Source: Phycisphaerae bacterium
GTDB taxonomy: Bacteria > Planctomycetota > Phycisphaerae > Phycisphaerales > UBA1924
NCBI GenBank assembly: GCA_030426395.1
Contig: JAUHYE010000009.1
Coordinates: 1 to 53,974, forward strand
Direction of reading: 5' to 3'
Length of the DNA: 53,974 bases
In this document: positions 1 to 9,235 of the stretch, piece after piece
Layout of the letters: the number at the start of each line of letters is the position of its first letter
Position numbering within the stretch: the stretch's first letter is position 1
Made by a program: the position numbers and the translations under genes
The notes under the pieces: generated by a model
The model's database searches: none
What the model was told of the DNA's origin: nothing
The model's input: the letters and a program-made list of their open reading frames with translations, nothing else

Positions 1-1
1 C

Positions 2-124
2 GCACGGGGCGTCGACGCACTGGTTGCACCGCGTCACCTGGAAGGCCCGCCGCGCCTGCGGGAACGTGCCGACGTCGACGCTCTTGACGTAGGTGCGCGT
101 GACACCCAGCGGCACGTCGTTCTC
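2..124 (-). CDS. 4Fe-4S oxidoreductase subunit, internal fragment
   Basis: Read on the minus strand, these bases give 41 uninterrupted residues that begin ENDVPLGVTRTYVKSVDVG and end AFQVTRCNQCVDAPC. The 'EN-VP-GV-T-VK' segment followed by 'RCNQC-DAPC' is characteristic of NrfC/DmsB-type four-cluster iron-sulfur subunits, which pass electrons to a molybdopterin oxidoreductase or quinone-linked partner. The fragment is open at the window edge. It stops making sense at about position 124, where the plus strand becomes a subtilisin-like protease. The same 15 bases (111-125) encode ENDVP in this frame and GTSFS in the protease frame. The fragment therefore cannot be a complete gene here, and an assembly join or a recombination breakpoint is likely. 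Family recognition is firm; its right to be at this position is not. Confidence 0.75.
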
Positions 125-3100
125 GGGTCCGATCGTGGCCGGTGTGGTGGGCCTGATGAAGACGGTGCGGCCCGACCTGACGCCCGAGCAGGTGGCGCAG
201 GCATTGATCGATTCTTCGGACCCGATCGCGGCGTTGCAGGACCGCGTGGTGGCCGATGGCCGCGTGAACGCGGCGCGTGCGTTGCAGATCATCACGACCG
301 ATGGCCCGCTGGTGTTGCAGGTCAGCCCCGGCGAGATTGCCGGCTCGCCGGTGAACCAGATCCAGGTTTCGTTCAGCGAGCCGGTGCAGGCGTTGCCGAT
401 GGACATCCTGAGCAAGCTGACGCTGATCCGCTCGGGTGGGGATGGCAGCTTCTTCGACGGCAACGAGGTGACGGTGAACCTTTCGACCGCGACGCTGGAC
501 GCGACGCGGACGGTGATGACGGTGACGCCCGTCGGTTCGCTGAGCGCGATCGATACGTTCCGGTTCACGATCGACAACACGGCCATTCGCGACGACGAGG
601 GCAACTTCCTCAACGGCGATATGGCGAGTGGCGAGAACGAGGTGTACGAGTTCGAGCTGATTCTGGCGCCTGGCATCGGCGAGCCCAATGACCGGCTGTC
701 GACGGCCACGCCGGCGATCATTCCGGGCGGCGGGAATGGCTCGGTGACGTTCTCGGGCCGCACGATCGGCGACGGCGTGCACGCCGGTCTGGACGTGGAT
801 TTGTACCGGCTCGAGCTGCCGCGGGGCGGCCTGATTTCGGCCCGGGTGTTGGCGCAGCAATTGCCTACGCCGAGCAACCTCGACGGTGTGCTGCGGTTGT
901 TCGACGCGGCCGGCCAGGAGTTAGCATTCAACGATCAGTTCTTCGGGAACGACCCGTTCATCGACTACTTCGTGCCCAGCGCGGGTGTGTATTACGTTGG
1001 CGTGAGCGGTTTTGGCAACGAGGCGTATCTGCCGCTGATCCCCGCGAGCGGGCAGACGCAGTCTCGTGGCAACTACGACCTGCGGCTCGACGTGGCGTTG
1101 ATCGGCGACGCGGAGGTGAGCCAGGGGAATTCGTATGCGGCCCCCGGTCGGGTGATTCCTGACCAGAGCGTTCTGATCGATTCGATCTTCATCAACGATG
1201 CCCGCGAGATTCGCGACGTCGATGTGACGGTGAACATCAACCACGACTTCGTGAGCGACCTGTCGGTGAGCCTGGTGGGTCCGCAGGGTCAGGTCGTGCA
1301 ATTGTTCAACGGCATTGGCGCCGGCGCGGACGACGTGACCAACGCCGTGTTCGACGATGACGGGCCGCGGAGCATCACGAGTGCGACCGCCGCCGACGCT
1401 CCGTTCACTGGCACTTGGCGGCCGCAGGGCAGCCTGGCCGACCTGAATGGCACCTCGGCTGCCGGCACATGGCAGTTGGTGGTGCGCGACACGAAGGGCA
1501 ACGACATCGGCAGCCTGCTGGGCTGGTCGGTAGATCTGGTGCTCGAGAACGACATCTTCGGCCCCTTCGAGCTGAACGACACGCTGACGACTGCGCGCGT
1601 GATCGAGCCAGCGCAGGGTGCCGTCGAGTTCAACGCGTTCATTGGTGACGGCGGGTTTGGCGCCTTCGATGTCGACCTGTACCAATTCCAGGCAGCGGCC
1701 GGCAGCACTCTGAACGTCGCGGCAGCTTCGGGCGGCGTTGCGGACCTGGCGATCCGATTGTTCGATGAATCGGGCAACGAACTCCAGGCGTCGAACCCGG
1801 CGGGCGAACTGGACGCGGCGATCGAGGGCTTCGTGTTCGTCGACGGCGGCACGTACTTCATCGGCATCAGCGACTCGACTCGCGCGGTCGCTCCCTCGCC
1901 CTACGACCCGACGGTCGTCGGCTCTGGTGGCGAAGGCGAGACGGTGGGCACCTACGGCGTGGAGGTCCAGTTGTCGTCGGGCGTGAGCGATCCTGGCGTG
2001 TCGTTTGGTGGCGATCGCCTGGATGTCGGGATTTCGGCCAGCGGCGCGTGGGGGCTTGACAGCACGGGCATCGTGTTCGATGGCGTGGAAATGATCCCGG
2101 GCTTCGATGGCGGCCGTCCGGCGTTCTACGGGGTGAGCTCGTCTTCGGGCGCGTTCGTCAACGATGGTGCCGGTTCGAGCCAGGACGTTCCGTTCAACGT
2201 GACGAGCCAGTCGACGCCTGGCGTGAATCGCGTGGCGATCAGCGGCGTGACGAATGGCTTCCGAGTGGATCGCAGCGTGAGCTACGGGCTTGGTGATAAC
2301 TTCATTGCCATCGACGTGGTGCTGACGAACACGACGGACCGTCGCATCCGCGACGTGCTGTGGGCCGAGGGCTTCAACCCCGATCCGAGCCTCGGTTCGA
2401 CGGGCAGCCTGTTCACGATCAACGATGTGATCGACGGGCAGCCGATGGCGGTGGCGACCGGGGCCGACGGGCTGGCGATCGCCTTGGCGGCCGATCCGAC
2501 CGATGCGCGCGCCTCGGCGTTCTTCGCATCGCTGTCGGCCGACGTGCGAAACCCGCAGAGCGTGCTGGACCGTATGGTCGCGGATCCCGACGGGGTGTCG
2601 AGCGACCTGACGATGGCGCTGAACTACGACATCGGCGACGTGGACCCCGGCCAGAGCGCGACGATGCGGTACTTCATCTTCCTGAGCGATCAGGGCCAGG
2701 AGGGCATCGCCGGGGCCAACGGCCTGCAGGCGACGGCGACGGCGACGCGGGCCGATATGCAGCGCCTGGATGCGGGCCTGCTGACGTACGACCCCACCGA
2801 TCCGGCGGATGACAGCGAGGGGCTGGCGGACTTGGCGTATCGCCAGTACTACCCCGAGGGCTTTGCGAACGATCGCGCGAGCACGTTCGTGCCCTTGACG
2901 AACTTCACGAACACCGACGCTCGCGTGGTGGTGATCGTGCGGTACGAGGATCCGAGCATCGGCATTCGCGATCAGGTGATCTTCGACGGTACGGTGGAAG
3001 CGAACACCCGCAGCCCCGACGCGTTGACGATCACGACCCCCGAGTTGTATGCGGCTGGCAGTGACACCAACGTGTTCAACGAGACCACGGGCATGGCCGA

Positions 3101-4241
3101 CGGTGTGTTCAAGGACACGCCGTATGCGCTGGAGATCCGTTCGTCGGTGCCGGTAGCGGCGACGATGAGCCACTTCGACTTCGGTTCTTCGACGGGCGAG
3201 GCTTTCAGCGGGACGACGAGCGAGTTGTGGAGCTTCGCCAGCGTTTCGATTGGTGAGGGCAGCAGCGACTTCGTGACGTTCCTGAACACGACTGGTGAGA
3301 CGACGAAGGTGAGCATGTTCCTGTTCCCGCTGTCGGGCCAGGCTGGTTCGAGCGCGGCCGTGGAGTTGGTGTACACGCTCGATGGCTATCGCCGCGGTGG
3401 TTGGAACTTCAACAATGAGTTGGCCAACGGTCAGCTTGCCGGTCGCATCCAGCCGGGTCGGTACGGCGTGTCGCTGATTGCGACCGAGCCGATCGTGGCG
3501 GCGGCGAGCAGCTTCAGCAATGGGGCCGGCGCATCGCAGCTTGGTGAGCCGAACCTCGGGCGGACCGAGGGTGTGATCGCCGAGGGCCAGGTGGGCCAGA
3601 CCAGCGAGTCGGAGACGATCAGCGTCTTCAACCCTTCGTCGAGCGAGGCGACGGTGACGTTGCAGTTCATCTTCGAGACCGGCGGTGCGATCCGCAAGAC
3701 TGTCGAGGTTGCCCCGGGCCGTGTGAGCCTGGTGCAGGTCGAGGACATCGCGTTGTTCCCCGACGGTTCGCCTTATGGTGTGTTCTACGAGAGCGACGAG
3801 GCGGTGGTGGTGGCCAGCAGCACGCGTGGGCTGGGCGACGCGCTGAGTTCGTCGACGGCGACGGACGCGCACAGCCTCTGGGGCTTCAGCGAGGGCTTCG
3901 CTCCGATCCAGGGCGGCCAGGTGCAGGAGTATGTGCGTGTGTACAACCCGCAGCTGAACGACAGCCTGCTGGAGATCACGTTCCGCTTCACCGATGGCAG
4001 CACCGAGACCTTCCGCCGCGTGGCTGGCGCCTCGCGGGTGAGCGAGTTCAACCTGCGTGACTTCATCAGCGCCAGCCGATTCCAGCAGGCGCAGGCCGAT
4101 GGTGCCGACGGTGTGTTCTACGGCTTCACGGTGAAGAGCTCGAGCGGCATCGTGGCGTACCAGGGCCGGACCGACAACTTCTTCGGTGGCGGCTTCGGGA
4201 CGCTGGGCGTGCCGCTGGGTGTGGAGAGCAGCATCGCCTGA
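108..4241 (+). CDS. Subtilisin-like (S8) secreted protein, C-terminal part
   Basis: This is the C-terminal ~1377 residues of a very large secreted serine protease. It opens with SGTSFSGPIVAGVVGLMK, the S8 active-site serine motif (GTS), followed by the usual helix and 'GRVNAARAL' end of the catalytic domain. The Asp and His parts of the triad are missing because the 5' end is cut off: an in-frame TAG lies at 90-92 and the preceding bases belong to another gene. After the protease core come a bacterial Ig/SbsA-like domain (about residues 65-190), a pre-peptidase C-terminal domain (about 200-330), a P/proprotein-convertase-like domain ('SDLSVSLVGPQG', 'GTWQLVVRDTKGND') near 340-490, a second PPC domain, and roughly 750 residues of beta-rich modules with no recognised name. 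It is probably exported and surface-bound or released. Codon use is uniform to the stop. Confidence 0.85.
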   Translation, partial: SGTSFSGPIVAGVVGLMKTVRPDLTPEQVAQALIDSSDPIAALQDRVVADGRVNAARALQIITTDGPLVLQVSPGEIAGSPVNQIQVSFSEPVQALPMDILSKLTLIRSGGDGSFFDGNEVTVNLSTATLDATRTVMTVTPVGSLSAIDTFRFTIDNTAIRDDEGNFLNGDMASGENEVYEFELILAPGIGEPNDRLSTATPAIIPGGGNGSVTFSGRTIGDGVHAGLDVDLYRLELPRGGLISARVLAQQLPTPSNLDGVLRLFDAAGQELAFNDQFFGNDPFIDYFVPSAGVYYVGVSGFGNEAYLPLIPASGQTQSRGNYDLRLDVALIGDAEVSQGNSYAAPGRVIPDQSVLIDSIFINDAREIRDVDVTVNINHDFVSDLSVSLVGPQGQVVQLFNGIGAGADDVTNAVFDDDGPRSITSATAADAPFTGTWRPQGSLADLNGTSAAGTWQLVVRDTKGNDIGSLLGWSVDLVLENDIFGPFELNDTLTTARVIEPAQGAVEFNAFIGDGGFGAFDVDLYQFQAAAGSTLNVAAASGGVADLAIRLFDESGNELQASNPAGELDAAIEGFVFVDGGTYFIGISDSTRAVAPSPYDPTVVGSGGEGETVGTYGVEVQLSSGVSDPGVSFGGDRLDVGISASGAWGLDSTGIVFDGVEMIPGFDGGRPAFYGVSSSSGAFVNDGAGSSQDVPFNVTSQSTPGVNRVAISGVTNGFRVDRSVSYGLGDNFIAIDVVLTNTTDRRIRDVLWAEGFNPDPSLGSTGSLFTINDVIDGQPMAVATGADGLAIALAADPTDARASAFFASLSADVRNPQSVLDRMVADPDGVSSDLTMALNYDIGDVDPGQSATMRYFIFLSDQGQEGIAGANGLQATATATRADMQRLDAGLLTYDPTDPADDSEGLADLAYRQYYPEGFANDRASTFVPLTNFTNTDARVVVIVRYEDPSIGIRDQVIFDGTVEANTRSPDALTITTPELYAAGSDTNVFNETTGMADGVFKDTPYALEIRSSVPVAATMSHFDFGSSTGEAFSGTTSELWSFASVSIGEGSSDFVTFLNTTGETTKVSMFLFPLSGQAGSSAAVELVYTLDGYRRGGWNFNNELANGQLAGRIQPGRYGVSLIATEPIVAAASSFSNGAGASQLGEPNLGRTEGVIAEGQVGQTSESETISVFNPSSSEATVTLQFIFETGGAIRKTVEVAPGRVSLVQVEDIALFPDGSPYGVFYESDEAVVVASSTRGLGDALSSSTATDAHSLWGFSEGFAPIQGGQVQEYVRVYNPQLNDSLLEITFRFTDGSTETFRRVAGASRVSEFNLRDFISASRFQQAQADGADGVFYGFTVKSSSGIVAYQGRTDNFFGGGFGTLGVPLGVESSIA

Positions 4242-4268
4242 GTGATGTAGCTGAGTCTGGATTGTCTC

Positions 4269-4302
4269 ACCCGCGTTCATTCATTGGACGCGGGTGTTTT
4301 TC
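4269..4302 (+). terminator. Rho-independent terminator after the subtilase
   Basis: Eight-base arms ACCCGCGT (4269-4276) and ACGCGGGT (4288-4295) pair perfectly around a 11-base loop and are followed by GTTTTTC. It lies 28 bases after the subtilase stop. Its left arm abuts the stop of the minus-strand gene that ends at 4277, so it may serve both converging transcripts. Confidence 0.8.
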
Positions 4303-5077
4303 TTGTGGCGCCGCATTCGGGACAGGTGGTGAGGCCTGTGATGTCGTAGCCGCAGGTTTGGCATTGCCAGGGTTTGCGGCGACGGAAGATGCGTTTGAAG
4401 AGCGGGGCGAGCCAGAGGTCGGTGCGGCCGGCGATGGGCAGGGTGAGGAGGAGCGCGAGCAGGGTAAGCGTCAAGGCGTTGCGGAGGTAGCCGGCCGGGA
4501 GGGGCTCGGAATCCTCGTTGACTCCTGCGGCGCAGAGGAATCTCGTGCGGGTGAAGGCGGGATCGTCACGGGGTGTGCCGGGTGCATGGGGAAGTGCGTC
4601 GAACGCTTCGACGTAGAGAGACATCAGGTCTGCTTCCGATGGGCCGCCGGTGTAGGTGGAGATTCGGAATGCCGTGCGTCGTCGGTTGGGGTGGTAATAG
4701 CCGCTGATGCTGGTGTAGGGACCGTACATGGAGCCGACGAGTTCCCATGTGTCGTCGATTGCGACGGAGGGGACAGAGACGTACTGGGGTGGGCGGCGGA
4801 TGGTGTCGAGCCTCCATCGCACGGCGAGTTCGTCACCGCGCTGCCAGAACACTACTGGGGGTGGCGGCGGCGTTGACGGTGGAGGCGGGAGTGGGCGGCC
4901 CAGTAGTGTGTTGAGCACCGATCGCTTGACAGTGGACTGGGTGCGGAATGTGCCTTCTTCGATCGACCAGAAGTCGGCGACGAGGGCTGCGATGACGGCG
5001 AGCATAGCAACTGGATGTCCGAACCAGCGGGGGCCACGCTGGCCTTTCGGGGGTCGGGGTGTCGCGTTCTTGGGCAT
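4277..5077 (-). CDS. Membrane protein with C-terminal zinc ribbon
   Basis: Protein of 266 residues with no enzyme family that I recognise. A basic N-terminus is followed by one hydrophobic helix (about residues 22-38). Then comes a proline-rich tract (LLGRPLPPPPSTPPPPP), a ~120-residue soluble middle part, a second membrane helix near 198-215, and a C-terminal zinc ribbon CQTCGYDITGLTTCPECGA with two CxxC pairs. The 'YD-tGL--CPECG' ribbon is a recurring tail on small planctomycete membrane proteins. With two membrane helices, the middle domain probably faces the periplasm and the ribbon the cytoplasm. It converges on the subtilase gene and is divergent from phoX, with about 96 bases between the two starts. 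Confidence 0.7.
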   Translation of the reverse strand: MPKNATPRPPKGQRGPRWFGHPVAMLAVIAALVADFWSIEEGTFRTQSTVKRSVLNTLLGRPLPPPPSTPPPPPVVFWQRGDELAVRWRLDTIRRPPQYVSVPSVAIDDTWELVGSMYGPYTSISGYYHPNRRRTAFRISTYTGGPSEADLMSLYVEAFDALPHAPGTPRDDPAFTRTRFLCAAGVNEDSEPLPAGYLRNALTLTLLALLLTLPIAGRTDLWLAPLFKRIFRRRKPWQCQTCGYDITGLTTCPECGATRKTPASNE

Positions 5078-5173
5078 ATCTGCGGAATCGGGAGCGCAAA
5101 GGGGGCGCTAAATGTGGGGGGTGCTGTCCCTTGTATACGGCCCGAAAGGGGCTTGGGCTCGTATCTTTTTGGG

Positions 5174-6625
5174 ATGAACACGACCCTGCCCACGCCCGAG
5201 ACGACCCGCCGCCAGTTCTTGCAGTCCGCCGCCGCGGTGACGCTGGGGTTTGGGGGGTTGCAGTCGCTGTTTGCCCGTGGGGCGATGGCGACGCCGATGA
5301 GCGGGGACATCGGGCTGGGGTTTGGGGCGCTGCGGGCGGATCCGAACAAGATCCTGGACTTGCCCGAGGGCTTCCGGTATCAGGTGATCAGCCAGATCGG
5401 CCAGACGATGAGCGATGGGCTGTTGGTGCCAGGGCTGCCCGACGCGATGGGCACGTTCGAGGGGCCGGACGGCACGACGATCATCGTGCGCAACCACGAA
5501 CTCGACCCGAGCAAGAAGAACGGCAGCCCGTATGGCGAGGGGCAGCGGCTGGCGGGGCGGCTGCCTCGCGCGAAGTTCTACGACGCTGGGTTCGGCGGCT
5601 ACCACAGCTATGGCGGCACGACGACAATCGTGTACGACACGCGCACGGGGACGGTCGAGAAAGAGTTTCTGTCGCTGGCGGGGACGATCCGCAACTGTGC
5701 GGGCGGGCCGACGCCGTGGGGTTCGTGGATTACCTGCGAAGAGACCGCCGAGCGCGCGAGCGATCGGCACGGCGAGAATCGTGTGTTCGAGCGGGATCAC
5801 GGGTACAACTTCGAGGTGCCCGCGAGCGCGACGCCGGGGCTTGCCGACCCGGTTCCGCTGAGGGCGATGGGGCGGTTCATGCACGAGGCGGTATGCGTGC
5901 ACCCGGACACGGGCATCGTGTACCAGACCGAGGATCGTCACGATGGGTTGGTGTATCGGTTCGTGCCGAACACGCCCGGGAAGTTGCGTGATGGCGGGAA
6001 GCTGCAAGCGCTGAGCATCAAGGGCAAGCTGAGCCTGGACACCCGGAACTGGCAGAAGCAGAAGGTCGCGATCGGCGAGCGTCTGGAAGTCGAGTGGATC
6101 GACATGGACAACGTCGAGAGCCCCGATGATGACCTGCGCAAGCGTGGGTTTGCGAAGGGGGCGGCCCGTTTTGCTCGCGGCGAGGGTATGTGGTGGGGGG
6201 CGCTGGCGGATGGCTCGCCCGCTTCGGCGTACTTCGCGTGCACGAGCGGCGGGCGGATCAACAAGGGGCAGATCTGGCGGTACACGCCGTCGGCGGCCGA
6301 GGGCACGGACGGCGAGGCGAAGGAGCCTGGCGTGCTGGAGTTGTTCATCGAGCCGAACGACGCGGGGCTGGTGGATAACGCCGACAACATCACGGTGTCG
6401 CCGTTTGGTGATCTGGTGATCTGCGAGGATGGGGCCGACGAGCAGTTTCTGGTGGGCGTGACGCCCGAGGGACGGATCTACAAGATCGGCCGGAACGCGC
6501 GGAGCACAAGCGAGTTCGCGGGGGCGTGCTTCAGCCCGGATGGCACGACGATGTTCGTGAACATCCAGACGGCGGGGCTGACGCTTGCGATTACGGGGCC
6601 CTGGGAGAGCCGGCGGACCGGCTGA
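5174..6625 (+). CDS. phoX: PhoX-family phosphatase, Tat-exported
   Basis: Protein of 483 residues of the PhoX/DUF839 family, calcium- and iron-dependent alkaline phosphatases exported folded by the Tat system. The start at 5174 is chosen because it puts a twin-arginine signal (T-T-R-R-Q-F-L-Q, Arg12-Arg13) at the N-terminus, followed by a hydrophobic stretch. Frame-open codons upstream give no recognisable protein. Family motifs follow in order: RNHELDP, CAGGPTPWGSWITCEE, MGRFMHEAVCVHPDTG-YQTEDR, and near the end DNITVSPFGDLVICEDG. The likely role is release of phosphate from organic esters in the periplasm. It stands alone, and its stop directly abuts the stop of rnr on the other strand. No clear Pho box was found upstream, so phosphate control is not shown. 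Some DUF839 proteins have no demonstrated phosphatase activity. Confidence 0.85.
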   Translation: MNTTLPTPETTRRQFLQSAAAVTLGFGGLQSLFARGAMATPMSGDIGLGFGALRADPNKILDLPEGFRYQVISQIGQTMSDGLLVPGLPDAMGTFEGPDGTTIIVRNHELDPSKKNGSPYGEGQRLAGRLPRAKFYDAGFGGYHSYGGTTTIVYDTRTGTVEKEFLSLAGTIRNCAGGPTPWGSWITCEETAERASDRHGENRVFERDHGYNFEVPASATPGLADPVPLRAMGRFMHEAVCVHPDTGIVYQTEDRHDGLVYRFVPNTPGKLRDGGKLQALSIKGKLSLDTRNWQKQKVAIGERLEVEWIDMDNVESPDDDLRKRGFAKGAARFARGEGMWWGALADGSPASAYFACTSGGRINKGQIWRYTPSAAEGTDGEAKEPGVLELFIEPNDAGLVDNADNITVSPFGDLVICEDGADEQFLVGVTPEGRIYKIGRNARSTSEFAGACFSPDGTTMFVNIQTAGLTLAITGPWESRRTG

Positions 6626-9109
6626 TTACTTCTTGTCGCGGCGGTAGTCCTTCTTGCCCTTGTCGCGGGCCTTGCTCTTGCGGCTGCGACGGGTGCCGCC
6701 GGGCATCTTCTTGAAGCCGGCGCCTCCCGAGGATTCGAGGCCGCCGCCGCCCTCGCCCAGGGTGAGGCCCTCGATGCCCTTGGTGACGGCCTTGCCGGTG
6801 GCGCGGCTCTCGGCGTCGGCGACGAGCAGTTCGAGTCGGCGCTTGGGCAGATCAACGGCGCCGATCTGGACGCGGATGCGGTCGCCGAAGTTGAACGATC
6901 GACCGGAGTTCTTGTCGACGAGGGCGCCGGTGTCCTTGACGGTGATCCACTTGGGTGCTTTGCCGCCGCGGGTGACGTCTCCGGGCAGGTCCTCGACCTT
7001 GATGAAGCCGTCGGCGAGGTACTTGTCGATCTGGATGAAGATGCCGCGTGTGTTGAGGCCGGTGACGACGCCGTCGAAGACCTCGCCGACCTTGTTGGAG
7101 AGGAGCTGGAGCACGAGGAAGCTGCGCAGCTCGCGTTCGGCGTCGGCGGCGTTGGCCTCGGTGTCGCTGATGTGGCGGCCGATGGTGACGAGGTCTTCCT
7201 GGGGGATGAACGAGTCGGTATCGGCGAGCTTGCGGCCGACGAGCTTCATTTCCTTCTCGCCCTTGGGTGGCTTCTGGCCGTTGTCTGTGAGGGCGAGGTA
7301 GTCTTGCAGCAGGCGATGGGTGAGCAGGTCGGCGTAGCGGCGGATGGGGCTGGTGAAGTGCGAGTAGGCGTCGCTGGCGAGCGCGAAGTGGCCGATGGGC
7401 GCGGGTGAGTACTCTGCCTTGGACAGCGTGCGCAGGACGGCCATGTGGACGGCGCGGCCGGATGCCTTGCCGCGTGTTGCGTCGAGGATGCTCTGGAGCT
7501 GCTCGCGGGTTGGGTTCTTGGGGATGGTGTAGCCGGCGACCTTGGCGACCTTCTGGGCTTCTTCCATGCCGGCGGGGGTGGGGGCGGGGTGGACGCGTCG
7601 CATGACGGGAACGTTCATGCGCTCGAAGAGGCGGGCGACGGCCTCGTTGGCCTCGACCATGAACATCTCGATGATGGTGTGGGTGAACGCGTCGTCCTCG
7701 GGTTCGGCGTCGACGACGTGGCCGTTGTCGTCGTAGATGAGCTCGGCGTCGGGCAGGTCGAGGTGGATCATGCCGGCGGCGCGGCGGCGCTCGCGGATGG
7801 TGCGCGCGAGCTCGTCCATGAGCTTGACGGTGTTCTTGAGCTTTGGCGTGTATTCTGGCGCGGTGCGGGCGTGCTTCTTGGCTTCTTCCTCGTCGCCGTC
7901 GATGAGGGCCTGGGCTTCGAGATATGTCATGCGCTTGGCGCTGTTGATGATGGTCTGGGCGGCGCCGGTGCGGGTGACGCGGCCCGAGAGGTCGTAGTGG
8001 ATGAAGATGCTCTTGGCGAAGCGCGGGACCTGTGGCTGGAGCGAGCAGATGCCGTTGGAGAGGATCTCGGGCAGCATCGGGATGACGTGGCGTGGCAGGT
8101 AGACGCTGTTGCCGCGCTCGCGGGCCTCGACGTCGAGCGGCGAGCCCGGGGCGATGAAGTGTGCGACGTCGGCGATGTGGATGCCGAGCTCCCAGCCGTT
8201 GTCGGTGCGTTTGACGCTGATGGCGTCGTCGTAGTCCTTGGCGTCGGGGGGGTCGATGGTGGTGATGTAGTCTTCGGTGAGGTCGAGGCGGTCGGGCAGG
8301 GCGCTTGGGCCCTCGCTCAGGAAGCGGCCGACGGCGTCGTCGAAGTAGCGGGTTGATTCGCGGGCCTGATCGAGACAGTCGTCGGGGAAGTCGTCGGAGG
8401 GCAGGGCGTAGGCGGCGATGACGGCCTGGGTCTCGACGTCGGGCTGGCCGGCCTCGCCGAGCACGCGGGTGATGACGCCCTCGGCCAGGGCCTGGCCCTC
8501 GGGGTATTCGGTGAGGTCGATGATGACCTTGTCGCCCTCGTTTACATACTTGCTGTCGGCGTCGGCGATGACGACGGGGCCGATGGAGGTGTCGCCGTCG
8601 GGCATGGCGAGCCAGGTGGTGCCGCGCTTCTGCATGGTGGCGGCGTAGCTGGAGCGTTTGCGTTCGAGGATCTCGACGATGGTGGCTACGTACTGGGGGC
8701 CGAAGCCGCCGCGGCCTGAGGCCTCGCGTTTCTTGTCGCGTCGGATGCGTGCGAGGACGCGGTCTCCCGAGAGGGCGCCCATGGTGTCGTCGGGGGAGAC
8801 GAAGACGTCGCCTTCGCGGACTCGGTTGAGGGGCTTGAAGAAGCCGAAGCCCTTGGGGTTGCGGTTGAAGGTGCCTTCGACTTCCCCGTCTGCGTCGCCG
8901 AAGCTGGGGAGCATGACCTGGCCGGCGTTGCTCATGGAGAGCAGACCCTGGTCGACGAGGGCGACGACTGCGGACTGGAACTGTGTGGGGTCGTCCGCGC
9001 GGAGGTCCTGGGCGAGGACCTCGATGGTGCTGGGGGCGTACTGGTCGTGGCCGACGTGGCGGAGGATGGCCTCGCGGTACTTCAGGACGGCTTCGGTGGA
9101 TGTAGACAT
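6626..9109 (-). CDS. rnr: Ribonuclease R
   Basis: Protein of 827 residues, the normal size for RNase R, a processive 3'-to-5' exoribonuclease that degrades structured RNA. An N-terminal winged-helix and cold-shock region includes GTFNRNPKGFGFFKPL (about residues 79-94). The RNB catalytic domain contains IDPPDAKDYDDA (285-296) with the metal-binding aspartates, and SNGICSLQPQ and HFTSPIRRYADLLTHR further on. An S1 domain (GEVFDGVVTGLNTRGIFIQ) is followed by a lysine- and arginine-rich tail that ends KDYRRDKK, as is usual in the family. The ATG at 9109 has a strong ribosome site AGGAGG six bases upstream. It converges on phoX with no intergenic base. Confidence 0.95.
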   Translation of the reverse strand: MSTSTEAVLKYREAILRHVGHDQYAPSTIEVLAQDLRADDPTQFQSAVVALVDQGLLSMSNAGQVMLPSFGDADGEVEGTFNRNPKGFGFFKPLNRVREGDVFVSPDDTMGALSGDRVLARIRRDKKREASGRGGFGPQYVATIVEILERKRSSYAATMQKRGTTWLAMPDGDTSIGPVVIADADSKYVNEGDKVIIDLTEYPEGQALAEGVITRVLGEAGQPDVETQAVIAAYALPSDDFPDDCLDQARESTRYFDDAVGRFLSEGPSALPDRLDLTEDYITTIDPPDAKDYDDAISVKRTDNGWELGIHIADVAHFIAPGSPLDVEARERGNSVYLPRHVIPMLPEILSNGICSLQPQVPRFAKSIFIHYDLSGRVTRTGAAQTIINSAKRMTYLEAQALIDGDEEEAKKHARTAPEYTPKLKNTVKLMDELARTIRERRRAAGMIHLDLPDAELIYDDNGHVVDAEPEDDAFTHTIIEMFMVEANEAVARLFERMNVPVMRRVHPAPTPAGMEEAQKVAKVAGYTIPKNPTREQLQSILDATRGKASGRAVHMAVLRTLSKAEYSPAPIGHFALASDAYSHFTSPIRRYADLLTHRLLQDYLALTDNGQKPPKGEKEMKLVGRKLADTDSFIPQEDLVTIGRHISDTEANAADAERELRSFLVLQLLSNKVGEVFDGVVTGLNTRGIFIQIDKYLADGFIKVEDLPGDVTRGGKAPKWITVKDTGALVDKNSGRSFNFGDRIRVQIGAVDLPKRRLELLVADAESRATGKAVTKGIEGLTLGEGGGGLESSGGAGFKKMPGGTRRSRKSKARDKGKKDYRRDKK

Positions 9110-9235
9110 GCGGGCCCTCCTGGCCTGGAGCGTGTGAAGGGGAGCGTGAGTGCTGCCCGTGTGGCTCCAACCATATCGACCCGCGGCGTGATTCTCTGGG
9201 AATCCCCGGAGGATGAAGGGCGGTTTATTCGGGGG

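Noticed and set aside
921..4280. Very long minus-strand open frame opposite the subtilase
   Set aside because: Arg/His-rich translation without family resemblance; it mirrors the high-GC codon use of the plus-strand subtilase.
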